Shown here: positions 42,264 through 52,178 of the stretch, one piece after another
How the letters are laid out: every line of letters begins with the position of its first letter
How positions within the stretch are numbered: the first letter of the stretch is position 1
Source of the DNA: Lactobacillus sp.
GTDB lineage: Bacteria; Bacillota; Bacilli; Lactobacillales; Lactobacillaceae
NCBI GenBank assembly: GCA_022484695.1
Contig: JAKVKU010000015.1
Location: 1 to 64,000, forward strand
DNA length: 64,000 bases
Direction of reading: 5' to 3'
Notes under the pieces: generated by a model
Databases searched by the model: none
What the model saw: only the letters and a program-made list of their open reading frames with translations
What the model was told of the DNA's origin: nothing
Position numbers and translations under genes: made by a program

Positions 42264-42620
42264 ATGGCTGATAAATTTGTAAAAATTGACCAATTGGCTA
42301 AAGAATCTCAGGGCCAGGCGGTCAAAAAATTCATTGAATTTTATTTGGGACTTTTCAAAAATCGTAACTTAGATGTCATCAGTGAACAAGATCATCAAGA
42401 TATTATTGTCGCTATCAATAATTATATTTTTGATAACATTAGTTTTACCCGCGAACAACTAGCAGACCGCTTATTTGCCAATCGCTATGCCGAGTTTGTC
42501 ATCTACTTAACTGAAATTGACCAAACCTATACCCAAGATGGTTTAACCACCAAGCAAAGCTGGCCAGATTGGTTAGCTGGCAAGGAAAAACATATTGATA
42601 CCAAAGAAGCTTTGTCTTAA
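42264..42620 (+). CDS. Hypothetical protein
   Basis: A 118-residue soluble, mostly helical protein of unknown family (FIEFYLGLFKNRNLDVIS, DIIVAINNYIFDNISF, YAEFVIYLTEIDQTY). A GAGGTGAG site precedes the ATG. It is a single gene between two terminators, in a locally AT-rich stretch. Confidence 0.65.
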   Translation: MADKFVKIDQLAKESQGQAVKKFIEFYLGLFKNRNLDVISEQDHQDIIVAINNYIFDNISFTREQLADRLFANRYAEFVIYLTEIDQTYTQDGLTTKQSWPDWLAGKEKHIDTKEALS

Positions 42621-42639
42621 AAATTAGTAAATCTGTGTA

Positions 42640-42680
42640 AAAAAAATCACCTGCAGCCAAAAGGTTGCAAGTGATTTTTT
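42640..42680. terminator. Terminator between the hypothetical gene and brnQ
   Basis: AAAATCACCTGCAGCC / GGTTGCAAGTGATTTT arms flanked by A and T runs. Confidence 0.85.
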
Positions 42681-44026
42681 TAAACGGCAGCTGGTTTTTT
42701 GTTGCGGCTGACGATGAAACCGATGATAAAAGCGATCACAGCTGGCAGGACCCAGGACAAGCCATAGGTGGCCAGGGGCAAGATATCCCGAATTTGTAAT
42801 AACCAAGTCACGCCCCCGCTTTGGGCAATGGCCTTGGGGGCATTTTGCAGCCCATCTAAAATTGCTGGGATAATAGTGAAAATCACCGGCAAGCGATAAA
42901 ACCACGGATTGGTAATATGCATTAAAGGTGCCAAGATGCCGGCGATGATCAAGGTCATGGCTAAGGGATAAATAAAGAACAAGACCGGCATGGAATAGGC
43001 GATAATCTGGGTCAGGCCCACATTGGCAAAAATCATGGGCAACAGGCTGGCCACAATGATAATGACTTGATAAGACCAGCTGGGGAACAATTCCTTAAAG
43101 GTTTCCCCAAAGGACGTGATCAGCCCAATGGCGGTCTTCAAGCAGGCTAAAATAACGATGGCCGCTAATAAGATACTGCCTAAGCTATGGAAGTAATAAT
43201 TGGCGGTCTGGGCTAAAATCACACCCCCGTTGGCGGCCAGGGGGAATTTGGCCAAGCTCATGGTCCCCACGATGGTCATCAAGGTATAGATAATGCCCAT
43301 TAAGACAATACTCAAGACCCCGGAACTCAAGGTGTCCTTGGCAATAGCCTTAGGGTCTTTGACCCCCAGGCCCCGAATAACGTTAACCACCGTGATCCCA
43401 AAGGCTAAGGCGGCTAAGGCATCCATGGTGTTATACCCTTCGGTGAACCCACTGATGAAAGGCACACTCTTATAAGCAGTTTGGACGCCATGGTTTAAGC
43501 CCCCCATGGGTCTGAACAGGGCCACTAAGATAAAAATAACTAGGAATAATAAAAATAGCGGGGTCAAGAATTTACCCACGTAAACCATGATGTTACTGGG
43601 TTTACGACAAAACCACCAGGCCAATACATAAAATACCACGCTGAAAATAGCCAGGGCTAACACTTGTTGATGCCGACCCACAAATGGGGCAATCCCAATT
43701 TGATACGAGGTGGTGGCTAGCCGGGGCAAGGCGAAGAATGGGCCGATGATCAAATACAGTAGGATCGTGAAGAAATAGGCGTAGATTTTGCCCACGTGCT
43801 TGGCTAAATCAAAGACCCCTTCACTGCGGCTGATACCGATAGCGGCCACCCCTAATAAGGGCAGCCCAATCCCAGTGACCAAAAAGCCAATGATGGCCGG
43901 CCAGACATTACGCCCGGCTTGTTGGCCCATGAAGACGGGGAAAATTAAGTTCCCCGCCCCAAAGAACATCCCGAATAACATGGTTCCTACAAAAATACGA
44001 TTGCGTAAGGTTAATTTCTTCTCCAT
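42680..44026 (-). CDS. brnQ: Branched-chain amino acid transport system II carrier
   Basis: A 448-residue cation-coupled symporter of the LIVCS family with about 12 membrane helices. The N-terminal FFGAGNLIFPVFMGQQAG and the FTEGYNTMDALAALAFG region are diagnostic. Imports Leu, Ile and Val. AAGGAG precedes the ATG. Confidence 0.95.
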   Translation of the reverse strand: MEKKLTLRNRIFVGTMLFGMFFGAGNLIFPVFMGQQAGRNVWPAIIGFLVTGIGLPLLGVAAIGISRSEGVFDLAKHVGKIYAYFFTILLYLIIGPFFALPRLATTSYQIGIAPFVGRHQQVLALAIFSVVFYVLAWWFCRKPSNIMVYVGKFLTPLFLLFLVIFILVALFRPMGGLNHGVQTAYKSVPFISGFTEGYNTMDALAALAFGITVVNVIRGLGVKDPKAIAKDTLSSGVLSIVLMGIIYTLMTIVGTMSLAKFPLAANGGVILAQTANYYFHSLGSILLAAIVILACLKTAIGLITSFGETFKELFPSWSYQVIIIVASLLPMIFANVGLTQIIAYSMPVLFFIYPLAMTLIIAGILAPLMHITNPWFYRLPVIFTIIPAILDGLQNAPKAIAQSGGVTWLLQIRDILPLATYGLSWVLPAVIAFIIGFIVSRNKKPAAV

Positions 44027-44083
44027 TAGTTCTCCTTTACTAACACAGCATAATTACATGCATCATTATACCCAAATGCCCAT

Positions 44084-44130
44084 AAAAAAACACTTTAAAC
44101 GTCGCTTACAGTGCGTTTAAAGTGTTTTTT
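44084..44130. terminator. Terminator of the secreted-protein gene
   Basis: AAACACTTTAAACG / CGTTTAAAGTGTTT arms flanked by A and T runs, between the brnQ promoter region and the gene at 44134. Confidence 0.8.
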
Positions 44131-44133
44131 AGT

Positions 44134-45120
44134 TTATTTACGATAAGTATAAACACCTGATAAGGAATTCCCAGGGTAATAATAGGCATCCACGTAAGTC
44201 CCATAATAAGCGGCCGTGACCTTCAAGCGTTTAGACTTGGATTGGTTTAACTGGGCCAATACTTGGGCGCTGGGTTTAAAAGTAGCTTGCCAGTCTTTTT
44301 CATAAGACCGGGTCTTCACTAACTTGATCGTGGGGTCAATGGTGACTTTCTTGCCATCAATGGTGGCTTGGTAGCGCAGCGTTGGTTTGGTAGCTGAGCG
44401 CAAGGTTTCAAAATTGACTTGTAAACTATTGGGATGAGCTTTCAGCCAGCTGGCCGGCAGGTCTAAGTTAGGGGCCTTGGCCAGTTTCTTAAAGTCATTC
44501 TTCTTGAACTTACCGGTACGCATGCCTTGGTTTTGAATTTCAAAAGGCACGGTTTGACCGGCAAACGGGGCTAACTTGGGGGCATCTTGGAGTAACTCCC
44601 CTTTTTTGCTAACGTTATAACCCACGATGACATTCAACTTCAAACTACGCTTGTTATGTTTCTCGGGCAAACTGATGTTGATATCGGGATACCGAACCAA
44701 ATTATCAGTGCCGGCCAAAAGATCTAAACGAAACTTCGGTCCATGGGACAGACCAAAGGGTGCGGTTAAATTAATGACGGTCCCCTTGGTCAAGGGCTTT
44801 GGCAACGTCGTTTTGTTGACGTAATCATAAGTCACCTGCCGGGAAGTATCCACCACATAAGCGGTGGCGGGGACATGTTTCTTTTGTTTGGTACTCTTAA
44901 AGGTCAAATTAGATTGCAAACGACTGCGGCCATAGTCGGTAAGATAAACATAGCGATTTTTACCCACCCGTAACTTACCGGTCTTGGTAATGGTCGTATA
45001 CATCTGGGCGATTCGCTGCCGTTCAAAGTGTTGCTTCACCATTTTAGTGGCTTTATAGGCGCCCCCTAAAATGACAAAGGCCACAATGAAAATACCCAGT
45101 ATTTTTGCAATCTGTTTCAT
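44134..45120 (-). CDS. Membrane-anchored extracellular protein, unknown
   Basis: A 328-residue protein with an N-terminal membrane anchor (ILGIFIVAFVILGGAYKA) and a large basic extracellular part, rich in Lys and Thr and predicted mostly beta. No known domain recognised. Start uncertain: ATG at 45120 gives a normal signal anchor; TTG at 45132 would add four residues. It is 28-40 nt downstream of a second exported protein gene, so the two form an operon. Confidence 0.7.
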   Translation of the reverse strand: MKQIAKILGIFIVAFVILGGAYKATKMVKQHFERQRIAQMYTTITKTGKLRVGKNRYVYLTDYGRSRLQSNLTFKSTKQKKHVPATAYVVDTSRQVTYDYVNKTTLPKPLTKGTVINLTAPFGLSHGPKFRLDLLAGTDNLVRYPDINISLPEKHNKRSLKLNVIVGYNVSKKGELLQDAPKLAPFAGQTVPFEIQNQGMRTGKFKKNDFKKLAKAPNLDLPASWLKAHPNSLQVNFETLRSATKPTLRYQATIDGKKVTIDPTIKLVKTRSYEKDWQATFKPSAQVLAQLNQSKSKRLKVTAAYYGTYVDAYYYPGNSLSGVYTYRK

Positions 45121-45159
45121 AAACTTACTCAAAAAACTGCACCACTCTCGTTAAATTGT

Positions 45160-45795
45160 TTATTGTTCTTGATCCTTGTCTTTGTTGTTGACGAAGATTT
45201 CAGAAGGCACACTGATGAGGTAGTAATCCTCAGCAGAATTGCCCACGTGCATCCCCAGGCCATTGATAAACGTTGGCCGATAAGTGCCAGATAATTGGGC
45301 CACAAAAGCGGGCATATCCCGGCTGACTTGTTTAATGACCTTCTTAGGCCAAGGTAACCCGGCCCCATTGACGGCCAAAGGGTCACCGCCTGTAGCCACC
45401 CGGGCGTGGTTAGAGTTGACCTCATAGCGAGCCCCTTCTACCCAATACGTGAAATATTGGACAGGCTTTTTCCCATTGCCATTTTGCACCTCAACGTAAT
45501 ACCCTTGGGCCCCATCGGTTTTTAAAACCAGGGGTTTATATTGATAGCTGAGTTTAACTTGGCTGCTATCCTTTAGATTAGGCACCCGTAAGAAAGTGGT
45601 TTGGACCATAAAAATAGCCATGGCCAAAAATACGACAACTTCCACAATATCTAAGCACAGATTTCGCCAGGTGAATTTCTTATGATCTTTGATGATCATC
45701 TTCAAATGCCGTTTGCGGGTGTTCAGTATTGTAAAAATCAACCAGGCCAGCACAATCAACCAGGCCAAAATGCCAATGAAATTCCAAGCAGACAT
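45160..45795 (-). CDS. Two-helix membrane protein with extracellular domain
   Basis: A 211-residue protein with two N-terminal membrane helices (about residues 5-24 and 50-68) joined by a basic cytoplasmic loop (KRHLKMIIKDHKKF), followed by an extracellular domain of about 140 residues (VKLSYQYKPLVLKTD, YFTYWVEGARYEV). I recall similar unnamed proteins in lactobacilli but no function. First gene of the pair with 44134. Confidence 0.7.
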   Translation of the reverse strand: MSAWNFIGILAWLIVLAWLIFTILNTRKRHLKMIIKDHKKFTWRNLCLDIVEVVVFLAMAIFMVQTTFLRVPNLKDSSQVKLSYQYKPLVLKTDGAQGYYVEVQNGNGKKPVQYFTYWVEGARYEVNSNHARVATGGDPLAVNGAGLPWPKKVIKQVSRDMPAFVAQLSGTYRPTFINGLGMHVGNSAEDYYLISVPSEIFVNNKDKDQEQ

Positions 45796-45870
45796 AATAA
45801 TACTCCCATCTTTGTATGACTAGCCATATTATACATGTTTCAGGCCTATATTGGAAACCGTGTTGGCCAA

Positions 45871-46764
45871 TTAATCCAGAAATTCCGCCCCATACCGGTT
45901 TTGCAAATAGGCGTGGATTTCTTCTAACATATGCCGAGTTGCTGGGGATTGGGCCTGGATTTTATTGACGATCAAACATAGGGTTCGGTTAAAGGCTTCA
46001 GAAAATGGGTAGTGGTTCACCGCCCCAGTCAACTTCTGCAGGGCAAGTTTAGGTAAAATCCCCAAGCCCAGGCCACTTTCTACCATTGAAAGGATGGATT
46101 GGTCATCAATGGAATAAGAAATGGAATTCGGGGTGACGTTATACCGGTCTAAGGCTTGCTTGGTATCTTTATCATAGTCCCCTTGTTGCAAGATGAAGTT
46201 GCGTTTACCAATGTCGCTATCAGTGACGAATTTGCCATTTTCCGGCTGAAATTCTTTCGGGGTGATGCAATAAATGGGATCTTTGATCAAAGGCGTCACC
46301 AGCAGTTGGTCTGATACCGGCAAGGAAGAAAAACCGATATCAATACTGCCGATGCGGACCTGTTCGGCAATGTCGTTAAAGGTCCCTTGAATCAATTGGA
46401 TCTCGATTTGGGGATACTTTTTGTGGAAACTGCGAATGATATCGGGCAGCCAATTGATACACACACTACTAAAAGCCCCAATCCGCACGAGTCCGGCATT
46501 CAAGCCCTTGATATCATTGGCTTCTTGAACCAGGCGATTTTCGGTATTTAAAATCTGTTGCACAATGGGCAAGATCCGCTGGCCATCGGCGGTTAATTGC
46601 ACACCGGTGCGGTGACGAATGAAAATGGGAAAGCCCAGATCCTTTTCCAATTGATTAATAGAATGGCTCACGGCACTGGGGGTCACATTTAAGACCTTGG
46701 CCGCCGCAAAAAACGTCTTTTTTTCAACAACAGTTGTGAAAACTTCATAAGAAAAACTAGCCAT
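45871..46764 (-). CDS. LysR family transcriptional regulator
   Basis: A 297-residue LTTR: N-terminal winged helix (FTTVVEKKTFFAAAKVLNVT, SAVSHSINQLEKDLG) and a C-terminal periplasmic-binding-like effector domain. Start placed at the ATG at 46764, with AAGGACGGG upstream, which gives the family length; the frame is open to 46800. It is divergent from an aminotransferase gene, its likely target. Confidence 0.9.
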   Translation of the reverse strand: MASFSYEVFTTVVEKKTFFAAAKVLNVTPSAVSHSINQLEKDLGFPIFIRHRTGVQLTADGQRILPIVQQILNTENRLVQEANDIKGLNAGLVRIGAFSSVCINWLPDIIRSFHKKYPQIEIQLIQGTFNDIAEQVRIGSIDIGFSSLPVSDQLLVTPLIKDPIYCITPKEFQPENGKFVTDSDIGKRNFILQQGDYDKDTKQALDRYNVTPNSISYSIDDQSILSMVESGLGLGILPKLALQKLTGAVNHYPFSEAFNRTLCLIVNKIQAQSPATRHMLEEIHAYLQNRYGAEFLD

Positions 46765-46829
46765 AAAACCCGTCCTTACTGTATCGTGAATTTTCTTCAT
46801 GTAATTATGAAAAAGTTGAATTTTACTGT

Positions 46830-46852
46830 TTATGAAAACAAGTATATCATAA
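46830..46852. promoter_or_regulatory. LysR-type operator
   Basis: TTATGA-N11-TCATAA, a perfect dyad with the T-N11-A core of LysR binding sites, in the divergent region between the regulator and the aminotransferase. Confidence 0.65.
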
Positions 46853-46905
46853 CCATTAAGAAATCAAAGCACCAATCAAAAAACTTTTTCAGGAGTGTGG
46901 ATAAT

Positions 46906-48126
46906 ATGTCAAAGAAGAGATTAGCAAGTCGCGTTCAAAGAACTGCCCAATCCGGTTTGGGTAATATTTTTGCCAATGGCCAAACCGAGTTGATCAGTTT
47001 CGCGGCGGGGCTACCGGATACCGGCTCTTTTCCAAAGGCGGCTTTGAAGCAGGCTTTTGATCAAGTTTTCGATAGTGATAACGGTGAAACCTTGCAATAC
47101 CATGACAGCCTAGGCTTATTGCCTTTAAGGGAAAAATTGGCCCAACGCTTGACTAAACAAGGTACACCAACCAACACGGATGAACTCATGTTGACCCAAG
47201 GGGCCCAACAAGGCATCGACTTAGTAGCCCGCTTGGTTTTAAATAAAGGTGATGGCTTGGTGGTGGAAGCCCCCACTTATATCGGAGCCTTGGCCAACTT
47301 CGATGCTTACGAACCAACTTACCATGAAGTTAACATGGAACCAGATGGCATGAACATCACCCAGTTGCAAAAAGTCTTGTTGCAACATGATGTGAAATTA
47401 GTCTATACCATCCCCGATTACCAAAATCCCACGGGTGCCGTGATGTCTTTAGCTAAACGCCAAGCTTTGATTGAACTGGCCAACCGCTATAACTTCATCA
47501 TCTTAGAAGACTCCCCTTACCGGGAACTGTGCTACAATGGCCACTTACTACCAAGCCTGCGCAGTATGGATACAGAGGGTCGGGTCATTAGCTTAGGCAG
47601 TTTCTCCAAGATTCTAGCCCCCGGCCTGCGTTTGGGCTGGTTGAACGCTGATACTGACTTATTCCAAGAAATCGTGGCTTTAAAAGCTGGCTTAGATGTG
47701 GAAACCCCTAACTTGATCATGCAAGGGGTCAACACTTATCTAGATAACAACAACTTAGACGCGCATATTCAAAGTATCAACAAAGTTTACCAAGAAAAAA
47801 TGACCTTCATGTTGCAATGCTTGCAACGGGAATTACCCGCTGGGGTCACTTATACCAAACCCACCGGTGGCTTCTTCATCTGGCTCACCGTGCCGGACAA
47901 CATCGACTTAGGGCAATTGTTAACGGACCGTATGCTGCCAGAAGGTCACGTGTCTTACGTCCCTGCTAAGAACTTGTACCCTTCTAAAGCCGTCCATAAC
48001 CAAGCCCGGTTGAACTTCACCAATCCAAGTCTCGCTGACATCCAAACTGGCATTCACCGCCTGAGTCAAATCTTAGGGGATACCATTGCCAGCAAGCAAC
48101 CTAGCTATGCTTTTTCCAACAAATAA
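46906..48126 (+). CDS. PLP-dependent aminotransferase, LysN/2-aminoadipate type
   Basis: A 406-residue fold-type I aminotransferase without a fused regulator domain. Features: FAAGLPDTGSFP, YTIPDYQNPTGAVMS, EDSPYRELCY and PLP lysine in GSFSKILAPGLRLGW. Related enzymes act on 2-aminoadipate, aromatic or branched amino acids. Start at ATG 46906 with AGGAG upstream; an ORF from 46786 crosses the operator and is not used. Likely controlled by the divergent LysR protein. Confidence 0.88.
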   Translation: MSKKRLASRVQRTAQSGLGNIFANGQTELISFAAGLPDTGSFPKAALKQAFDQVFDSDNGETLQYHDSLGLLPLREKLAQRLTKQGTPTNTDELMLTQGAQQGIDLVARLVLNKGDGLVVEAPTYIGALANFDAYEPTYHEVNMEPDGMNITQLQKVLLQHDVKLVYTIPDYQNPTGAVMSLAKRQALIELANRYNFIILEDSPYRELCYNGHLLPSLRSMDTEGRVISLGSFSKILAPGLRLGWLNADTDLFQEIVALKAGLDVETPNLIMQGVNTYLDNNNLDAHIQSINKVYQEKMTFMLQCLQRELPAGVTYTKPTGGFFIWLTVPDNIDLGQLLTDRMLPEGHVSYVPAKNLYPSKAVHNQARLNFTNPSLADIQTGIHRLSQILGDTIASKQPSYAFSNK

Positions 48127-48136
48127 GCTTTAATCT

Positions 48137-48171
48137 AAACAGCACCGGCCTTTTGGCTGATGCTGTTTTTT
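48137..48171 (+). terminator. Terminator after the aminotransferase
   Basis: AACAGCACCGGCC / GGCTGATGCTGTT stem followed by a T-run. Confidence 0.75.
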
Positions 48172-48181
48172 GGTACTTTGA

Positions 48182-49522
48182 TTACATTAAATAGGTCAAA
48201 TCACTGGCGGCCGTGGGATATGCAAAGATCATTTCTTGGATTTGCGTGTTGGATAATTTCAAGTTCATGATCAAGCTGAACAGATTCAACAACTGCTCCC
48301 CGGCGGTGGTGAAGGCTGCAAAACCCACCACTTGTTGGGTAGCCGTGGCCCGAATGATCAAGGCTTGGGCCACGGGGTCTTTGATGCGGTTATAGGTATA
48401 CCAATGGGTCAGATCTAAGGTGCTGATTTGATAGGCTTTGGGATGATTTTCGGCGGTTTGATAGGTCACCCCCACTTGGCTGACTTCAGCGGTGCCAAAG
48501 AGGATCTGGGGAATGACGGGATAATCGATGGCTTCGGTGTTTTGCCCGGTCAATAGCTGGGCTAAGTATTGGCCTTCATAAACGGCCACGGGGGTCAATT
48601 TAGGTTGGGGTTTGGCCATGACATCCCCTAGGGCATAGATATGGGGGGTGCTGGTTTGTAAATGATCATCTACGGCAATGCCCCGCTTGGTCACCGTCAC
48701 CCCACAATTTTCCAACTTCAAGGCTTCGGTGTTGGCGATCCGCCCCACGGCAGCGACAACGTAATCGGAGGACAAGATACCTTGGTCGGTGGTCAACTGA
48801 TACCCACCGCTTTGTTTGGTGATAGCCGTCAGGTTGGTGTTAAAGTGAAAGTGAATCCCGGCACTGGCCATGCTTTCCACCAATTGGGTCACCAAGGGCG
48901 TGGGCCATTCTTTCAGGGGTTGGTCATTGTGGTGTAAAATATCCACCGCCACCCCAGCTTGGTTGGCAATATTGGCCAACTCCATGGACACTAAGCCGGC
49001 ACCCACAAAGGTGATGCGTTTGGGTAACGCGTCTAGATCCAAGAAATCGGTGCTGGTTTTGAGATATTCTTGACCGGGGATGTCCAATAACCGGGGACGC
49101 CGACCGGTGGCCAAAATAAAGTCGTCGCCGCTGATGATGGTCTTATCGGCTAATTGCACATGTTGCTCGTCTAAAAAGCTCACTTGGCCGTGATAGGTGG
49201 CAATGCCGGCTTGTTGCAGGCCGTTTTCGGTTTCCTTGGGAATTTGGCTGGTGTACTGGCGTTTAAAGGCCATCAAATCCGGCCAATCAATGGTGGGGAC
49301 CCCCTTTAGGCCGCTGCCTTGCAAATTAGTGGCCCGCGCCTTGGCTTGAACAGCTGAATACAACATTTTCTTAGGATCACAGCCCCGGTTGGGACAGGTC
49401 CCACCAAATAAGTCATTTTCAATGACCAAGACTGACTTTTTGTGAGCCACCCCATAAGCTGCGGCGGTGCCTCCCGGTCCGGCGCCAAAAATAATCACAT
49501 CGTAATGCTTGTTCAATTCCAA
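48182..49522 (-). CDS. FAD-dependent disulfide reductase family protein
   Basis: A 446-residue pyridine nucleotide-disulfide oxidoreductase. FAD motif GAGPGGTAAAYG (residues 13-24), redox-active pair C43-PNRG-C48, NAD(P) motif ITFVGAGLVSMELANIA, and YALGDVMAKPQ. The C-terminal dimer region reads FAYPTAASD, where related enzymes have a His in HxHPT and a Glu; the catalytic His-Glu dyad is thus altered. Substrate unknown; glutathione or another low-molecular-weight thiol disulfide is possible. Divergent from an OpuC/EgtU-type transporter. Confidence 0.85.
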   Translation of the reverse strand: MELNKHYDVIIFGAGPGGTAAAYGVAHKKSVLVIENDLFGGTCPNRGCDPKKMLYSAVQAKARATNLQGSGLKGVPTIDWPDLMAFKRQYTSQIPKETENGLQQAGIATYHGQVSFLDEQHVQLADKTIISGDDFILATGRRPRLLDIPGQEYLKTSTDFLDLDALPKRITFVGAGLVSMELANIANQAGVAVDILHHNDQPLKEWPTPLVTQLVESMASAGIHFHFNTNLTAITKQSGGYQLTTDQGILSSDYVVAAVGRIANTEALKLENCGVTVTKRGIAVDDHLQTSTPHIYALGDVMAKPQPKLTPVAVYEGQYLAQLLTGQNTEAIDYPVIPQILFGTAEVSQVGVTYQTAENHPKAYQISTLDLTHWYTYNRIKDPVAQALIIRATATQQVVGFAAFTTAGEQLLNLFSLIMNLKLSNTQIQEMIFAYPTAASDLTYLM

Positions 49523-49678
49523 TCACCCTTTCATTTTTAATGGTGCTAGCCTAATTGTAAGCCTCATTTGTAAAAATGCTGTATCGTTGGCTTAAAAAAA
49601 TCGAATTTGTGTTGTTTGAATTCAGTTGTATAATGGTGGCTAGTCTTTTAGGTAACCCCTGATACGGAGGTGGTAAGC

Positions 49679-51214
49679 TTGTCCAGCACTGGATTTATTC
49701 ATTTTTTCACGGCCAATGCGAAATTTTTCAACGCCTTAGGCCAACATATTTACCTGACCTTGATTGCCTTGATCTTGGCTATTGTCATTGCAATTCCCTT
49801 GGCAGTTTTTGCTAGAAATCATCCTAAGTTTGCCAATGTGGCGCTAAGTGGCACCTCAATTTTGCAGACGATCCCTTCCTTGGCGGTGTTAGGGATTTTG
49901 ATCCCCCTGGTGGGGATCGGCAGTACCCCGGCGATTATTGCCCTGGTGTTATACGGCATCTTGCCCATCTATAGCAATACATACACCGCCTTGACCACTA
50001 TTGACCCTAACCTTGAAGAGGCCGCCGAAGTTTTTGGCTTGACCAAATGGCAGCGCCTAGTTCGCATTGAATTGCCCCTAGCCAAGGCCAATATTTTAAC
50101 AGGCATCAAAACCGCCACGGTCTTGATCATTGGCACCGCCACCTTAGCGGCTTTAATCGGAGCTGGGGGTTTGGGGACCTTTATTTTACTAGGTATCGAC
50201 CGCAACGACAGCACGCTCACCCTTATCGGTGCCGTGGGTTCTGCACTGCTTGCGGTGGGCTTTAGCTGGCTCATCACCCAGTTCGGCCACTTGAAGGCCA
50301 AGGGGATGCTGGTGGCCACTGGGGCGGCGCTGGTTTTGTTAGGGGTCGGCCTGGCTGCCCCGAAGATTTACAGTGCCACCCAACCGGAGAAAATCATCAT
50401 TGCCGGTAAAATGGGCTCGGAGCCAGAGATTTTGATCAATATGTATCGGGACTTGATCCTGGCTCAGGATAAAAACGTCCAGGTCACGTTAAAACCGAAT
50501 TTTGGCAAAACCAGCTTTCTGTTTTCGGCCTTAAAAAATAAGCAAATCGATATTTATCCGGAATTCACCGGCACAGTTTTAGAAGATCTCCTGCCCCAGT
50601 CAGCCCAGCAATTGAACAATAAGTCTGCCGGGGCCATATATCAACTAGCCCGGCGCCAGTTAGCCCAAAAAGACCAATTGGCTTACTTGAAACCCATGGC
50701 CTATAACAATACCTATACCCTGGTCACCACCAAAGCCAATGCTCACGCCCACCACTTGCGCACCATCAGCGACTTGCAGCCCGTAGTGCCGCCAGTGCGC
50801 AGTGGTTTTGATTTAGAATTTATGAATCGCCAAGATGGTTATTTGGGCTTGGCGAAAAAATACCAGCTAACCCTGCACAATACCGACCTGGATCCCGACC
50901 TGCGCTATCAAGCCCTAGTAGCGGGGCAGGTACAGCTCACCGATGGCTATGCCACCGACGCCCAAATTCGCCAGTACCATTTAGTCACTTTACGAGATGA
51001 CCAACAATTTTTCCCGATTTACCAGGGCGCGCCTTTAATGACCCAGACCTTCGCCAGACAACATCCGGTGATTGTCCGGCAATTGAATCGCTTAGCTGGT
51101 AAAATTACGGCGGCGGACATGCAGACCCTGAATTACCAGGTGACCGTTAAAAAAATCAGTGCCGCTAAAGTTGCTAAAACTTATTTACAAGCCCATGGGC
51201 TATTAAGGAAGTGA
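49679..51214 (+). CDS. ABC transporter permease fused to substrate-binding domain (OpuC/EgtU type)
   Basis: A 511-residue protein. The N-terminal 215 residues form a BPD permease (PSLAVLGILIPLVGIG, EEAAEVFGLTKWQ, GAGGLGTFI), and about residues 235-511 form an extracellular OpuAC-like binding domain (AGKMGSEPEI, YPEFTGTVLEDLL). Fused proteins of this type import glycine betaine, choline or, in EgtU, ergothioneine. I chose the TTG at 49679, 8 nt after GGAGG; a GTG at 49670 lies too close to it. The ATP-binding gene follows after 4 nt. Confidence 0.9.
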   Translation: MSSTGFIHFFTANAKFFNALGQHIYLTLIALILAIVIAIPLAVFARNHPKFANVALSGTSILQTIPSLAVLGILIPLVGIGSTPAIIALVLYGILPIYSNTYTALTTIDPNLEEAAEVFGLTKWQRLVRIELPLAKANILTGIKTATVLIIGTATLAALIGAGGLGTFILLGIDRNDSTLTLIGAVGSALLAVGFSWLITQFGHLKAKGMLVATGAALVLLGVGLAAPKIYSATQPEKIIIAGKMGSEPEILINMYRDLILAQDKNVQVTLKPNFGKTSFLFSALKNKQIDIYPEFTGTVLEDLLPQSAQQLNNKSAGAIYQLARRQLAQKDQLAYLKPMAYNNTYTLVTTKANAHAHHLRTISDLQPVVPPVRSGFDLEFMNRQDGYLGLAKKYQLTLHNTDLDPDLRYQALVAGQVQLTDGYATDAQIRQYHLVTLRDDQQFFPIYQGAPLMTQTFARQHPVIVRQLNRLAGKITAADMQTLNYQVTVKKISAAKVAKTYLQAHGLLRK

Positions 51215-51218
51215 TTGG

Positions 51219-52178
51219 ATGGCAGTTGTTATTAAATTGGACCATATTTCCGTGGCTTTCGACGGCCAAACTGCTATTTCTGATTTATCGCTAAGTGTTG
51301 CGCCCCATGAGATTTTAGTCTTAGTGGGGGAATCCGGTGGGGGCAAAACCACGATTTTGCGTACCATCAGCGGCTTGGTGCAGCCAACCAGTGGCACGAT
51401 CACGGTGAATGGCTTAGCCCTCAACGCCGCGAATTTGCGCCAAATCCGCCTGAATATGGGTTATGTGCTGCAACAGATCTCCCTATTTCCCAACATGACC
51501 ATTGGCCAAAACCTGACCCTGTTACCAGAAATCAAACATCAACCGAAAAAACCAACCCAGCAGCTCATCCAAACACTCATGGCGGCGGCCCAATTGCCCT
51601 TGGCCTATCTGAGCCAATACCCCAGTGAACTATCCGGCGGAGAACAACAACGGGTGGGCATCATTCGGGCCTTCTTGGGCCGGCCGGCGTTGATTTTAAT
51701 GGATGAACCCTTCAGTGCCTTAGACCCAGTCTCTCGGGAACAGCTGCAGGATTTGACCCTGGCCATTCATCAGCGCTTTCATACCACGATTTTGTTTGTG
51801 ACCCACGATATGAATGAAGCTTTGAAAATGGGCCAGCGCATCGGGGTGGTCAAAGCCGGGCAATTTTTACAGCTGGGCACCCCTGACGACCTTGTCCGGC
51901 GGCCCAGTGACCCTTATGTGCAAACCCTGTTCAAGGGCAGCGAAGCCCGGAAAACCGACAATATTTACATCCGCCGGCTTTTGCTGGCGGACTACGGCCA
52001 AAGTCAGCCCTATCCGGATTTGCCCATGGTCACCGTTGCCGGGGATACGACTCTAGGCGCCTGTTATGCCCACTTGGCGGCCCAGCAACAATTAGCCATC
52101 ACCCAAAATGGCCAAATCTTAGGTTACTTAGATAGCACCAGCGTTTGGCGCTTTCTAGCCGCCAAAGCCCAAGATTAA
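51219..52178 (+). CDS. ABC transporter ATP-binding protein (OpuC/EgtU type)
   Basis: A 319-residue ATPase: Walker A GESGGGKTT, Q-loop VLQQISLFPN, signature LSGGEQQR, Walker B LILMDEPFSALD, H-loop THDMNEA. The C-terminal 80 residues after PSDPYVQTLF are a reduced regulatory extension, shorter than the two CBS domains of OpuCA. It energises the fused permease-binding protein directly upstream. Confidence 0.92.
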   Translation: MAVVIKLDHISVAFDGQTAISDLSLSVAPHEILVLVGESGGGKTTILRTISGLVQPTSGTITVNGLALNAANLRQIRLNMGYVLQQISLFPNMTIGQNLTLLPEIKHQPKKPTQQLIQTLMAAAQLPLAYLSQYPSELSGGEQQRVGIIRAFLGRPALILMDEPFSALDPVSREQLQDLTLAIHQRFHTTILFVTHDMNEALKMGQRIGVVKAGQFLQLGTPDDLVRRPSDPYVQTLFKGSEARKTDNIYIRRLLLADYGQSQPYPDLPMVTVAGDTTLGACYAHLAAQQQLAITQNGQILGYLDSTSVWRFLAAKAQD

